Shown piece after piece: positions 1 through 8,145 of a stretch of 64,000 bases of DNA. Each line of letters opens with the position of its first letter. The stretch's first letter is position 1. The translations under genes and the position numbers were made by a program. The notes beneath the pieces are model-generated. The model was not told where the DNA came from and ran no database searches. It saw nothing but the letters and a program-made list of their open reading frames with translations. The DNA is from Desulfobacterales bacterium (lineage in GTDB: Bacteria > Desulfobacterota > Desulfobacteria > Desulfobacterales > JANQIE01), in NCBI GenBank assembly GCA_028282295.1, contig JANQIE010000200.1:1-64000 (forward strand), read 5' to 3'.

Positions 1-134
1 CGGAAATGGTAGCTTTTGGTTCAGGACAAGGCCGCAGCCCAATTGCGACCGCAGGCGTAGCCAGGCTACGTCGAGGATCGCAATTGAGCGAGAACGCCGG
101 CCTGGGCCAAAAGATGCCTTTTCCGGATGGACAC
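1..134. repeat. Palindromic element family A, copy 1 (cut by window edge)
   Basis: Starts inside the left terminal repeat (CGGAAATGGTAG) and ends with the right one (TTTTCCGGATGGACAC). It shares the internal blocks GGCCGCAG, GCGTAG and GAGAACGCCGG with copies at 201, 16747 and 52158. Its centre (GGATCGCAATTGAGCG) differs from those copies, so it is a variant subtype. That same centre recurs in the deleted copy at 49893. The true left end lies outside the window. Confidence 0.8.
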
Positions 135-148
135 CAGCTACTATTTGC

Positions 149-176
149 TTGCTTTAATTTTTCCGGATGATATAGC
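149..176 (+). promoter_or_regulatory. Possible sigma70-type promoter upstream of the island
   Basis: TTGCTT, 16 bases, then TATAGC, in the short spacer between two family A elements. A transcript from here would carry about 200 bases of leader that includes the complete palindromic element at 201-367 before the regulator gene. The match is moderate and could be chance. Confidence 0.25.
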
Positions 177-200
177 ATCAGTAATAAAGTTCATTGTAAT

Positions 201-367
201 TAGTGCCCATCCGGAAATGGTAGATTTTGGTTCCCGCAAGGCCCGAGCATTTTTAAAGCCGCAGGCATAGCGGACTATTCCGCAAGAACGTGAATGGCTC
301 CGCCATTATTTTAAAAGTGCGAGAACGCCGCCGGGGACCCAAAGGTGCTATTTCCGGATGGGCACTA
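201..367. repeat. Palindromic element family A, copy 2 (intact, 167 bp)
   Basis: Its ends are perfect 18-base inverted repeats: TAGTGCCCATCCGGAAAT at 201-218 and its complement at 350-367. The flanking TAAT/ATTA extends the symmetry slightly. Inside is a second hairpin, AATGGC-TCC-GCCATT, so the whole element can fold into a nested cruciform. There is no room for a transposase, so it is a MITE- or REP-like non-autonomous element. It sits directly before the accessory operon. Confidence 0.85.
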
Positions 368-381
368 ATTAATGGTTAATT
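367..381. promoter_or_regulatory. Perfect dyad AATTAA-TGG-TTAATT, candidate operator
   Basis: Two perfect 6-base half-sites separated by 3 bases lie immediately after the family A element, 25 bases before the preferred start of the XRE-type gene. A short AT-rich dyad in this place is typical of autoregulatory sites of small helix-turn-helix repressors. Binding by the adjacent gene product is inference. Confidence 0.35.
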
Positions 382-405
382 GTGAGACGGAAGGTTCACG
401 CAGCA

Positions 406-636
406 ATGAGATTTATCCAAGCGGATTACCCATCATTGATTAAAAAAGTCCGACGGCAACTTTCAATCAGTCAGGAGGATCTAGCCCGTGAATTGGGGGT
501 GAGTTATGCCACCGTCAATCGCTGGGAAAATGCCCAGGCCAAACCCTCCAAGTTGGCCCGAGCCCAATTGGATGCCTTCTGTGAAAAGATGCAGGCAGCC
601 GGATTGTTGGACCTTTCGAAAGGCGACCGTGGGTAA
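406..636 (+). CDS. XRE-family helix-turn-helix regulator (76 aa)
   Basis: A small DNA-binding protein, probably the regulator of the island downstream. The HTH_3 signature occupies most of the chain: SISQEDLARELGV, then SYATVNRWENAQAKPS, the usual helix 2/helix 3 arrangement followed by the Trp-Glu-(N) cap. There is no other domain, so it is a stand-alone XRE regulator. I place the start at ATG 406, preceded by GGAAGG 11 bases upstream. A GTG at 382 is in frame but has no ribosome-binding site and would overlap the candidate operator dyad. The gene ends 52 bases before the TrlF-type gene on the same strand. Autoregulation of the island is plausible but not shown. Confidence 0.8.
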   Translation: MRFIQADYPSLIKKVRRQLSISQEDLARELGVSYATVNRWENAQAKPSKLARAQLDAFCEKMQAAGLLDLSKGDRG

Positions 637-688
637 AAAACAAGCCCGTGTCCAACCGGAAATAAATGTGCGTTAAGGAGACATTCGA

Positions 689-3340
689 ATGACCGCGCCA
701 AATTCAACCGAAAAGAATTTCCCCCACGGCAGCCGGTGGTTGCGGGCCGATTTTCATTTACACACCCGTGCGGACAACGAGTTTTCTTATACTGGTGAAG
801 AGGAATACTACCTATCGAATTACGTTGAGGCTCTCAAATCCACGAAAGTCGAAATCGGGGTCATTACCAACCACAATAAGTTTGAGTTGACCGAATTCAA
901 AGCATTGCGCAAAACCGCACAGAAAAAGGGCATTTTCCTGCTGCCCGGTGTTGAGCTATCGGTAAACGACGGCGCCAACGGCATCCATTCGTTAGTCGTT
1001 TTCCACGACGACTGGATTGCCAATGGACAGGATTATATCAACCAGTTTTTAAACATCGCTTTTACAGGCAAAACACCGGATCAGTACGAAAACGAAAATG
1101 GCCGAAGTTCGCTGGGGCTTATCGATACGATCAAAAAACTTGAAAGCTACCACAAAGCGTTTTTTATTGTCTTTGCCCACGTGGAAGAACGCAGCGGTTT
1201 ATGGCATGAACTCCAAGGTGGTCGGCTACAGGAATTGGGGAACGATAAATTTTTCCGTAATAGTGCACTGGCGTTCCAAAAAGTCAGAACGGATGATGTA
1301 CCGGATCGTAAATGCCGTGTGAAAGTTCAAAGATGGTTTCAAAATGTTTATCCGGCGGAGGTTGAAGGCTCCGATCCCAAGGCCGTCGACCAGATCGGAC
1401 AGGGACGGGCAGGTTACCTGAAAGTCGGCGCGTTTACCTTTGAAGCGGTCCGGTACGCCCTTTTGGATCACGGTAACCGTATCACGGCAGCCCCCAAAGC
1501 CACCGAGCACTCCCACATCAAGAGTGTCTCGTTTGACGGCGGTGTGCTGAATGGCAAAACAATTCGTCTTTCCGCGCAACTCAATACCCTGATCGGAATT
1601 CGTGGCAGCGGCAAATCGTCCATCCTGGAGGCCGTTCGCTACGCGCTGAATGTACCTTTCGGAGACAAGGCGCTGGACATTGAATATAAGACCCGCCTTG
1701 TGGATCATGTTCTGGGCAGCGGCGGCATGGTTACGGTGCAGGCCGTTGACCAGAGGGGACAACGGTATGAGATCCGGCGCATTAACGGTGAAACAGCGGA
1801 TGTGTATGTTGACGACACCCTCCAACCCGGCATTTCCATTCGTGAAACGATCCTGCATAAACCGATTTATTTCGGGCAGAAAGATCTTTCAGCCACAGGA
1901 GAAGGGTTCGAAAAGGACCTGGTAGAAAAACTGGTGGGCGAAAAGTTGATTGGAATCCGTTCACGTATCGAAATTCAACGCCAAAAGACTAATGAGCTTG
2001 TTGGTCAGTTAAAAAAAATGGCCGACATGCAGGAAAAGAAGCAGGAATACGAAAACCAAAAAAAGGACGCGGAATTTCAACTGACATTTTATAATAATCA
2101 CGGCGTGAAGGAGAAACTTCAAAAGCAGGTGGATTTCGACAGCGACTCCCGAAAAACCACCCAAATTACCACTTTTGTAAAGTCGTACCTTGAGGAGCTG
2201 GAAACATTTATTGATCAGTATGAAGACGAATTGAAAAACCAGCGCGTCTACACGTCAAAACAGAATAAGACCTTTTTCGATGACTTTTTCGCTGTTTACG
2301 ACAACCTGGTCAACAGCTTCGAAAACATTAAAACAACCTGTATCGAAGGCAAACAAACACTTTCGGAACTTAGAGAAAAAGCCATCGTGTTCGAAAAAAT
2401 GAAATCCGGGCTCAAGGATGAATTCGCCGAGATAGGAAGAACGTTGTCCGAACAATTGCGGACCGCCGGTGCCCAAGCCATTCGTCCCGACGAATTTCGG
2501 AAACTTCGAAAAATCGCGGATCAGTCACAGCAGATGCTTAAGGTGTTGGATCAGCAGGAAACGGTTCGCGAAAATCTCAACCAGGATCTTTTAAAAGCGT
2601 TGGCCGCCCTGAACGATCTATGGCGCGAGGAACACAAGGCCATCCAGAACGAGTTAAGTAAAGTCAATCGGAATCATTCCGCCCTTGAAATCAAATCCGA
2701 ATTCAAGGGCGATAAGGCTGCATTTAAAAGCTTTATGAAGGATATCTTTAAAGGCAGCCGGATCCGGGAAACCACTTTTGCAGCGCTTGCCGAAGATTTT
2801 TCAGATTTCGGCGCAATGTTCAAAGATTTCGGCCGGGCAAAGGATGTAGTCGGTGCCTCGGCGGCAATTTTTGAACAGTACTTTTCTGACAGTCAGGCGG
2901 CCCTTCTAACCTGGCAGGTGCCCAATCGCTTCACCATCGAATATCGCGGTAAGGCGTTAAAACATCATTCCCTGGGGCAACGTGCATCCGCGTTGATTTT
3001 ATTTATCCTCAGTCAACAGGAAAACGATGTGGTTATTATCGATCAACCGGAAGACGACCTGGACAACCAGACCATCTATAAGGATGTCATCAAGCTCCTT
3101 TGCAGCCTGAAACCTCAAACCCAGTTTATCTTCGCCACTCACAACGCCAACTTTCCAGTACTTGGCGATGCCGAGCAAATCATAGCCTGCACCTATTCAG
3201 ACGATACTGTTCATACGACCAGCGGCAGTATCGATTGTCCCCAGTTGCAAAGAGAAATCGTCAATATTATGGAAGGCGGTAAAGATGCCTTCGAGCAACG
3301 CAGAAGGAGATACGAAGTATGGAAACCGCTGAACTCTTAG
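689..3340 (+). CDS. trlF: TrlF-family PHP domain/SMC-like ATPase (883 aa)
   Basis: A large two-part protein. The N-terminus is a PHP metal-dependent phosphoesterase domain: HxH metal motif at H23/H25 (DFHLHT), ITNHN around 59-63, PGVELS around 86-91. The rest is an SMC/Rad50-like ATPase: Walker A GIRGSGKSS at 303-311, a long charged coiled-coil region roughly 430-720, signature-like HSLGQRAS near 757-764, Walker B/D-loop VVIIDQPEDDLDN near 781-793 and a switch histidine in FATHNANF. This order matches the TrlF family of AAA-like ATPases, which recur in accessory regions and resemble nuclease-ATPase defence proteins. The start has a clear AAGGAG 8 bases upstream. The stop overlaps the next gene by 22 bases. 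A nuclease or phosphoesterase activity gated by ATP is inferred from domains only; substrate unknown. Confidence 0.88.
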   Translation: MTAPNSTEKNFPHGSRWLRADFHLHTRADNEFSYTGEEEYYLSNYVEALKSTKVEIGVITNHNKFELTEFKALRKTAQKKGIFLLPGVELSVNDGANGIHSLVVFHDDWIANGQDYINQFLNIAFTGKTPDQYENENGRSSLGLIDTIKKLESYHKAFFIVFAHVEERSGLWHELQGGRLQELGNDKFFRNSALAFQKVRTDDVPDRKCRVKVQRWFQNVYPAEVEGSDPKAVDQIGQGRAGYLKVGAFTFEAVRYALLDHGNRITAAPKATEHSHIKSVSFDGGVLNGKTIRLSAQLNTLIGIRGSGKSSILEAVRYALNVPFGDKALDIEYKTRLVDHVLGSGGMVTVQAVDQRGQRYEIRRINGETADVYVDDTLQPGISIRETILHKPIYFGQKDLSATGEGFEKDLVEKLVGEKLIGIRSRIEIQRQKTNELVGQLKKMADMQEKKQEYENQKKDAEFQLTFYNNHGVKEKLQKQVDFDSDSRKTTQITTFVKSYLEELETFIDQYEDELKNQRVYTSKQNKTFFDDFFAVYDNLVNSFENIKTTCIEGKQTLSELREKAIVFEKMKSGLKDEFAEIGRTLSEQLRTAGAQAIRPDEFRKLRKIADQSQQMLKVLDQQETVRENLNQDLLKALAALNDLWREEHKAIQNELSKVNRNHSALEIKSEFKGDKAAFKSFMKDIFKGSRIRETTFAALAEDFSDFGAMFKDFGRAKDVVGASAAIFEQYFSDSQAALLTWQVPNRFTIEYRGKALKHHSLGQRASALILFILSQQENDVVIIDQPEDDLDNQTIYKDVIKLLCSLKPQTQFIFATHNANFPVLGDAEQIIACTYSDDTVHTTSGSIDCPQLQREIVNIMEGGKDAFEQRRRRYEVWKPLNS

Positions 3341-4485
3341 CCATAATCGGTCGTAATGAGGACGGCCTGAACCAGTTCAAAGCCAATGTCACCAACGCAA
3401 CATCCTTGGCTCAGGAGATGGTGGCATTCAGCAATTCAGGCGGCGGCACCATATTTATCGGTGTGAGCGACGACGGTACGTTTGCCGGGTTGACAAGAGA
3501 AGACATGGGAAGATTGAATCAGCTCACATCCAATGCCGCATCCCATAACGTCCGTCCGCCCATTAATCCTCAGACTGAAAATATAGCCGCACCGGATGGG
3601 TTGGTAATGCGAATCGTTGTGCCGGACGGCATTGCCAAGCCGTACATGGACAAAAACGGCGTTATATGGGTAAAAAGCGGATCGGATAAGCGCAAGGCCA
3701 CTTCACGTGAGGAAATCCAGCGTTTGTACCAGCGTGCAGGCTTGATCCATGGGGATGAGATTCCGGTCCCCGGATTGACGATCGCAGATTTGGATCGTGA
3801 TTATTTCAAAACCTTTTTTGAACGTAATTTTGACGCTACTGTAGATGATCAGGACCTGCCGCTTCCATCGCTTCTGGAAAATATGAACCTGATGAAGAAA
3901 AATGTATTCAATGTGAGCGGGGCGCTGTTGTTCGCCAAAAATCCAAGTTTCAAGCTGCCGGCTTTTATCGTCAAGGCCATCGCTTTTCCCGGCGATGAAA
4001 TCCATGAGACGGACTACATCGACAGTGGCGATCTGACCGGAAAAATTGCCGATGTTTTTCAGAAAAGCATGAGTTTTGTACGTGGCAATATCCGCAACAT
4101 CCAGACTGATCAAAATGTCAATGCACCTGGAGAGCCGGAAATCCCAACAATCGCGCTTGAAGAACTGATCGCCAATGCCCTCATCCACCGCGACTATTTT
4201 GTTACCGCTCCCGTGAGGCTATTCGTTTTTAATGATCGTCTGGAAATCATCAGTCCCGGACATCTCCCGAACAACTTGACCGTTGAAAACATAAAAAGAG
4301 GAAATTCAAATATCAGGAATCCGATTTTGGCATCCTATGCAACCAAAATTCTCCCCTATCGTGGTCTTGGCAGCGGTATCATTCGCGCATTAAAAGCGTA
4401 TCCGGATATCGATTTTGAAAACGACCATGACGGAAATCTGTTCAAAGTTACGATCAAACGTAGAAACATCACCTGGAACAAATGA
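3319..4485 (+). CDS. AlbA_2/Schlafen-type ATP-binding protein (388 aa)
   Basis: Resembles the COG2865 group of putative helicase/transcriptional regulator proteins. The N-terminal AlbA_2 (Schlafen-like) nucleic-acid-binding domain is marked by a conserved Glu/Asp-rich start and AFSNSGGGTIFIGVSDDG at about 36-53. The C-terminal half carries the GHKL-like ATP-binding block: EELIANALIHRDYF, then DRLEIISPGHLP and GLGSGIIRAL. Length fits the family. It starts inside the end of the TrlF-type gene, with AAGGAGA before the ATG, and overlaps the next gene by four bases (ATGA). Translational coupling indicates the three proteins are made together. Schlafen/AlbA_2 domains occur in several phage-defence and RNA-targeting proteins, so a defence role is reasonable but not proven. 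Confidence 0.85.
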   Translation: METAELLAIIGRNEDGLNQFKANVTNATSLAQEMVAFSNSGGGTIFIGVSDDGTFAGLTREDMGRLNQLTSNAASHNVRPPINPQTENIAAPDGLVMRIVVPDGIAKPYMDKNGVIWVKSGSDKRKATSREEIQRLYQRAGLIHGDEIPVPGLTIADLDRDYFKTFFERNFDATVDDQDLPLPSLLENMNLMKKNVFNVSGALLFAKNPSFKLPAFIVKAIAFPGDEIHETDYIDSGDLTGKIADVFQKSMSFVRGNIRNIQTDQNVNAPGEPEIPTIALEELIANALIHRDYFVTAPVRLFVFNDRLEIISPGHLPNNLTVENIKRGNSNIRNPILASYATKILPYRGLGSGIIRALKAYPDIDFENDHDGNLFKVTIKRRNITWNK

Positions 4486-6437
4486 TCGAATCTGATGTTT
4501 TGAAAACTGCTGGACATGGAACTAAACCAATGCCGAAAAAGAAAACACAACTGGATCGATTCGCCGATCTGACTTGGAATGATCTCGAGAATTGGGCCGG
4601 AAGCAGGATCGTCTCCCGAGGCAAGAATTATCAAGACCGGGGTCGCGTCCGTGATTTGGCCGTAACAAAAGACCACGGCCTGATTGCCTGGGTAGATGGC
4701 ACGGAGCGGTATGCCACCAGGGTGGTTATGGAAGACGACGGTCTGCCGGATTCGATCTGCACCTGCCCGTATGCACTCGATTGCAAGCACGGGGTGGCGA
4801 TCGTATTCGAGTATCTCAAACGGATTGAAGACAACCAACCCATTCCCATGGCAAATCAAGCCGATGCCCGCTTGAAGCTACTGAGGGATGAAGACTGGAA
4901 TTATGAGTCGAATGATGAGCAAACAGCTTTATCCGAGGAGGTGTGCAAGGATATCGGCCGGTTTCTAAAAGGCAAAACAAAAGCGCAACTTATCGATCTG
5001 ATCAACGAAATCGCACAGCAGCACCCCGAAGTCGCCCAAGAGATTGCGGACCGGCAGCAATTGACCTCTGGTCACACCACGGCATTGGTGACACGCTTGC
5101 GCCGCGAAATCCAAAAGATCGGTGATGAACCCGGCTGGCAGGATTATTGGCGGGATGAAGGCTTCACACCGGACTATTCCGGGATTCGCAGAAAACTCGA
5201 AACACTGCTTGACGCCGGGCATACCGACGAGGTGTTGACCCTGGGGCGGGAACTGATTACTACCGGCAATCGCCACGTGGCTGAAAGCCATGACGAGGGT
5301 GAAACCATGATGGAAGTTGCCGCCTGCATGCCGGTGATCGTCAACGCATTGGATAAGTCATCGCTTGATGACGCGGATAAGTTGAGTTGGGCGTTGGATG
5401 CGGAACTCGAAGACCGGTTCGAGGTGTGCGAAGCCTTTGGCGGATATCTGCATCGCAAGCACACCAAGACCGCATGGCATACCCTTGCCGACCGGCTGCT
5501 GGTACGCTTGAAGGAGATGAAACATTCCAGGGACGTAGACAACTTCAGCCGCAACTACCAACGTGACCGGCTCAGTGATTGGGCCATCCATGCCCTGAAA
5601 CAGGCTGGCCGAAAAAATGAAATCATAGCTCTTTGTGAGGCTGAGATCAAAAAAACAGGAAACTATGAACGTTTGGTCAACCTTCTAGTATCGGCGCGGC
5701 GCTATGCGAAAGCCGAACGCTGGATTCAAGAGGGAATCCGAGCCACAAAAGACACATGGCCCGGGATTGCCGCCGGGCTGCGTAATAAGCTTCGGGAAAT
5801 TAGAACGCGACAAAAGAACTGGCCGGCGGTTGCGGCAATACAAGCTGAGGAATTCGTACGCGAACCCTCGCTGCAAGCGTTTATAGACTGCAAAAAGGCT
5901 GCCGCCAAGATCAAGGCTTGGCCTAAAGTACGCGAATCCCTATTGCAGTACCTCGAAAAGGGTAAGCCGCCTTGGAAATTGAAGGGTTGGCCCCTTCCGG
6001 ATTCCGGGCTGGATGTAACGGAACCGAAACACAAAAATCGGTTTCCAATGGTGAGCGAACTTATCGAAATAGCGATTCTGGAAAAGAAGCCCGAACGGGT
6101 ATTATATTGGTATGACCGACGGCCAAAGAAGCGATACGGGTGGTGCGGCGTTAACGACGATAAGATTGCCACGGCCGTTCAAACCCATGCCCCGGATCGA
6201 GCAGTCGCCATCTGGAAGAACACGGCGGAACGATTGATCGCCGAGGTCAAGCCAAAGGCCTACCAAGAGGCGGGCATATACCTGCGTAAGGCCGCCAAAG
6301 TCATGGCCAAAGCACGCAAACAAAAAGAATGGGACCAATATCTGCAAAGTCTGAGGGGGCATCACGCCCGCAAAATCCGATTGATGGAAGTTTTGAACAG
6401 CCTGAACGACAAACCGATCGTCAGAAAAAGGCTTTGA
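4482..6437 (+). CDS. SWIM zinc-finger protein with helical repeats (651 aa)
   Basis: The N-terminal region holds a SWIM zinc finger, CxC-x5-CxH, at C93, C95, C101 and H103 (CTCPYALDCKH). SWIM fingers bind nucleic acid or protein and occur in MoxR-associated and helicase-associated proteins. The remaining ~540 residues are rich in paired amphipathic helices (for example ALKQAGRKNEIIALCEAEI and LVSARRYAKAERWI), suggesting a TPR-like solenoid scaffold. No catalytic motif was found. The ATG overlaps the stop of the preceding gene (ATGA). A second in-frame ATG at 4530 begins a basic stretch (MPKKKTQ) and could be the true start. This is the last gene of the accessory operon; it converges with the DUF4198 gene with 66 bases between. 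Likely an adaptor or scaffold of the island, by inference. Confidence 0.82.
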   Translation: MIESDVLKTAGHGTKPMPKKKTQLDRFADLTWNDLENWAGSRIVSRGKNYQDRGRVRDLAVTKDHGLIAWVDGTERYATRVVMEDDGLPDSICTCPYALDCKHGVAIVFEYLKRIEDNQPIPMANQADARLKLLRDEDWNYESNDEQTALSEEVCKDIGRFLKGKTKAQLIDLINEIAQQHPEVAQEIADRQQLTSGHTTALVTRLRREIQKIGDEPGWQDYWRDEGFTPDYSGIRRKLETLLDAGHTDEVLTLGRELITTGNRHVAESHDEGETMMEVAACMPVIVNALDKSSLDDADKLSWALDAELEDRFEVCEAFGGYLHRKHTKTAWHTLADRLLVRLKEMKHSRDVDNFSRNYQRDRLSDWAIHALKQAGRKNEIIALCEAEIKKTGNYERLVNLLVSARRYAKAERWIQEGIRATKDTWPGIAAGLRNKLREIRTRQKNWPAVAAIQAEEFVREPSLQAFIDCKKAAAKIKAWPKVRESLLQYLEKGKPPWKLKGWPLPDSGLDVTEPKHKNRFPMVSELIEIAILEKKPERVLYWYDRRPKKRYGWCGVNDDKIATAVQTHAPDRAVAIWKNTAERLIAEVKPKAYQEAGIYLRKAAKVMAKARKQKEWDQYLQSLRGHHARKIRLMEVLNSLNDKPIVRKRL

Positions 6438-6503
6438 GCAGCGTGTGAACAGGAGAAAAATAAGCGGGACCGTTCCCAACCCCGCCCTTCCCTCTTGAGC
6501 ATT

Positions 6504-7292
6504 TTAGTCCACTGCTTTTTGCTTCCAGTCTTCGAAGTGAACCCAAATGACCGCGCCGAGCTCAACCGCTTTTGCTTCGCCGGCCGGTGTCTTGAGTTTG
6601 AAGTCGGCTTCATTGAGAGCGGCAAAGCCCCACCAGCCGGCGCTTGGGGTGGCATAAGTAAACACGCCGTTGCCGTCGGCCTTGATGGTCTGGGCCACCA
6701 TGTAATCGGTGGGTGCCTGGGCGGTTTGGGCCCGGTTGTAGTATTCGACTTCCACGGCGGCATAGGGAACCGGTTGGCCGTTGAGTTTGACAATCCCCTG
6801 AAACACATTGCCGGCATAAAGGCCGAAGGGCTTGGCTAACGGCACGATCTCGGTTTTAAGTCCGACTGGCGCATCCCAGCCGTCATCGTCGCCGAATGCC
6901 GTCACCACGGTCTTGGTGTAGTGAATGATGAAAACATCTTCGGCCGGTTCCCAATAGGGTTGCGGCTCCATGTAAAAAACGTAAACGCCGGGGCGCTTGA
7001 TCCGGTAGGGCAGGTGCCAGGCCGACGTGTTCATCACTTTCATTGGCGTCAATTCGTTACGAAGATCCAGGTGTTTACCGGCGGCAACCACCTTGAACAC
7101 GTTGGGTTTGGGCAGCGCCATGCCGATCATCTCCATCGGATGGCTGAAAGAAAGCTGCAAATCGACGACCCGCCGGTCGTCCTGCATGACCATATTATCC
7201 GATGGAATCAGCATGCCGAAGTGGCCCCAGGCCGGCCCGGTCACGATAAAGACAAGAACAGCCATCCATCGCAAAACTACCGATGTCTGCAT
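6504..7292 (-). CDS. DUF4198 periplasmic protein, likely nickel/cobalt uptake
   Basis: A 262-residue exported protein. A hydrophobic signal peptide (about 1-23, ending GPAWG) is followed immediately by HFGMLIP, the position where DUF4198 proteins carry a metal-binding His after cleavage. The rest reads as two beta-sandwich modules: Tyr/Pro-rich strands around 95-120, and a bacterial Ig/CNA-B-like segment GNVFQGIVKLNGQPVPYAAVEVEYYNR-type near 165-190. DUF4198 proteins often accompany nickel or cobalt transporters. Good RBS (GGAGG) before the ATG. It is the last gene of a minus-strand operon behind CooT and DUF3842 genes, which supports a nickel role. The membrane transporter itself is not in this window. 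Confidence 0.8.
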   Translation of the reverse strand: MQTSVVLRWMAVLVFIVTGPAWGHFGMLIPSDNMVMQDDRRVVDLQLSFSHPMEMIGMALPKPNVFKVVAAGKHLDLRNELTPMKVMNTSAWHLPYRIKRPGVYVFYMEPQPYWEPAEDVFIIHYTKTVVTAFGDDDGWDAPVGLKTEIVPLAKPFGLYAGNVFQGIVKLNGQPVPYAAVEVEYYNRAQTAQAPTDYMVAQTIKADGNGVFTYATPSAGWWGFAALNEADFKLKTPAGEAKAVELGAVIWVHFEDWKQKAVD

Positions 7293-7319
7293 ACAAACCT
7301 CCGCTATAGATGCGCCGCG

Positions 7320-7517
7320 TTAGGCGCTGATTTTTTCAAAAAAAATTTTATGATCGACGAGGTTCATCCCTTTCAAGCGGCCTTGCAGATATTTTTGCTC
7401 ACCGAAAACATTGACCAGACGCCAGTTGTTTTCTTCCTCGGGCTCCACAATATCGACCGACTCCATGATTAACTCTTCCCTGCCCTCCATCAGCAAGTAA
7501 GCATTTGCTTCACACAT
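7320..7517 (-). CDS. cooT: CooT-family nickel-binding protein (65 aa)
   Basis: Very small protein beginning MCEANAYLL, with the family hallmark Cys at position 2 followed by an acidic EEL-IMESVD block and the central VNVFGEQKYLQGRL segment. CooT proteins are dimeric and bind one nickel through Cys2. They were first described with the nickel enzyme CO dehydrogenase and are common in anaerobes. Length (65) matches the usual 61-66. The start overlaps the DUF3842 stop by 8 bases, and DUF4198 follows after 27 bases. The substrate nickel enzyme is not identifiable here, although the LarA-like protein at 11.0 kb belongs to a potentially nickel-dependent family. Confidence 0.85.
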   Translation of the reverse strand: MCEANAYLLMEGREELIMESVDIVEPEEENNWRLVNVFGEQKYLQGRLKGMNLVDHKIFFEKISA

Positions 7518-7929
7518 GTGACATCATCTCCTTTAATTTTGTTATGGCGGCCGCGACCAGATGGGGCAAGGGTTCCTTGGGCAGTCCGACGATCTCGGCC
7601 TTCTCCTGGTAAAGGGGGAGCAATAATTTCACCGCCGTGCTGGACGTCACCGCCGCCGCCACCTTCGGGGTCAACTCGCCCAGCATGGCATTGGCCCATG
7701 TGATGGCGATCGGACCGAGGATGAAATCAGCTTGAGCTACCGTCCGGCAGATTGCGTTTTCACCGGACGCCCCCTTGTTGGCGCCGGCCTTGAGCATTTG
7801 AGTTGTTGCAATGGCGTTGGTGCCCAGGGCAATTACATCACCTGCTTCGCCCAACTCGGCTTTCAAAGATTTGATGAGCGTGGCGCCAATGCCGCCGCCC
7901 TGACCGTCGATCACACAAATACGTTTCAT
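7510..7929 (-). CDS. DUF3842 family protein (139 aa)
   Basis: Begins MKRICVIDGQGGGIGATLI, a Rossmann-like nucleotide-binding Gly-rich loop. A second Gly/Ala block follows around 36-55 (ALGTNAIATTQMLKAGA), then conserved GPIAI and GELTPKVAAAV. This pattern is that of DUF3842, a small cytoplasmic family of unknown biochemistry repeatedly found next to CooT-type genes in anaerobes. It is the first gene of the putative nickel operon and is translationally coupled to cooT. A role in nickel sensing or cofactor handling is inferred from neighbourhood only. Confidence 0.8.
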   Translation of the reverse strand: MKRICVIDGQGGGIGATLIKSLKAELGEAGDVIALGTNAIATTQMLKAGANKGASGENAICRTVAQADFILGPIAITWANAMLGELTPKVAAAVTSSTAVKLLLPLYQEKAEIVGLPKEPLPHLVAAAITKLKEMMSHV

Positions 7930-7990
7930 TTTTCATCCCTGATCATTTGAAGCTGTCGCGTGTTCGAAGCTGTCGCATGTCCGTAACCAT

Positions 7991-8049
7991 AAAAAAAGGC
8001 CACGCGTGTCGCGGCTTTCTTCTAAAAAGCCGGTAACCTTCGTGGCCTT
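7991..8049 (-). terminator. Rho-independent terminator after the SagB-type gene
   Basis: AAGGCCACG (7996-8004) pairs with CGTGGCCTT (8041-8049), and the inner CGGCTTT/AAAGCCG reinforces the stem. The A-run at 7991-7997 reads as a U-tract after the hairpin on the minus strand, so it ends the minus-strand transcript of the SagB gene before the nickel operon. Confidence 0.75.
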
Positions 8050-8145
8050 GTGTGCTGGATTGGTCTTTTTTTTAACGAAAGCCTGTCTTCTGGCAAGCCT
8101 TTAAGATCTCTCCCCTACCAGCCCCCAACCTGCTTGTCAATCAAT

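Noticed and set aside
1226-1858. 210-codon ORF antisense to the TrlF-type gene
   Set aside because: Covers the Walker A region of a well supported gene and has no features of its own.
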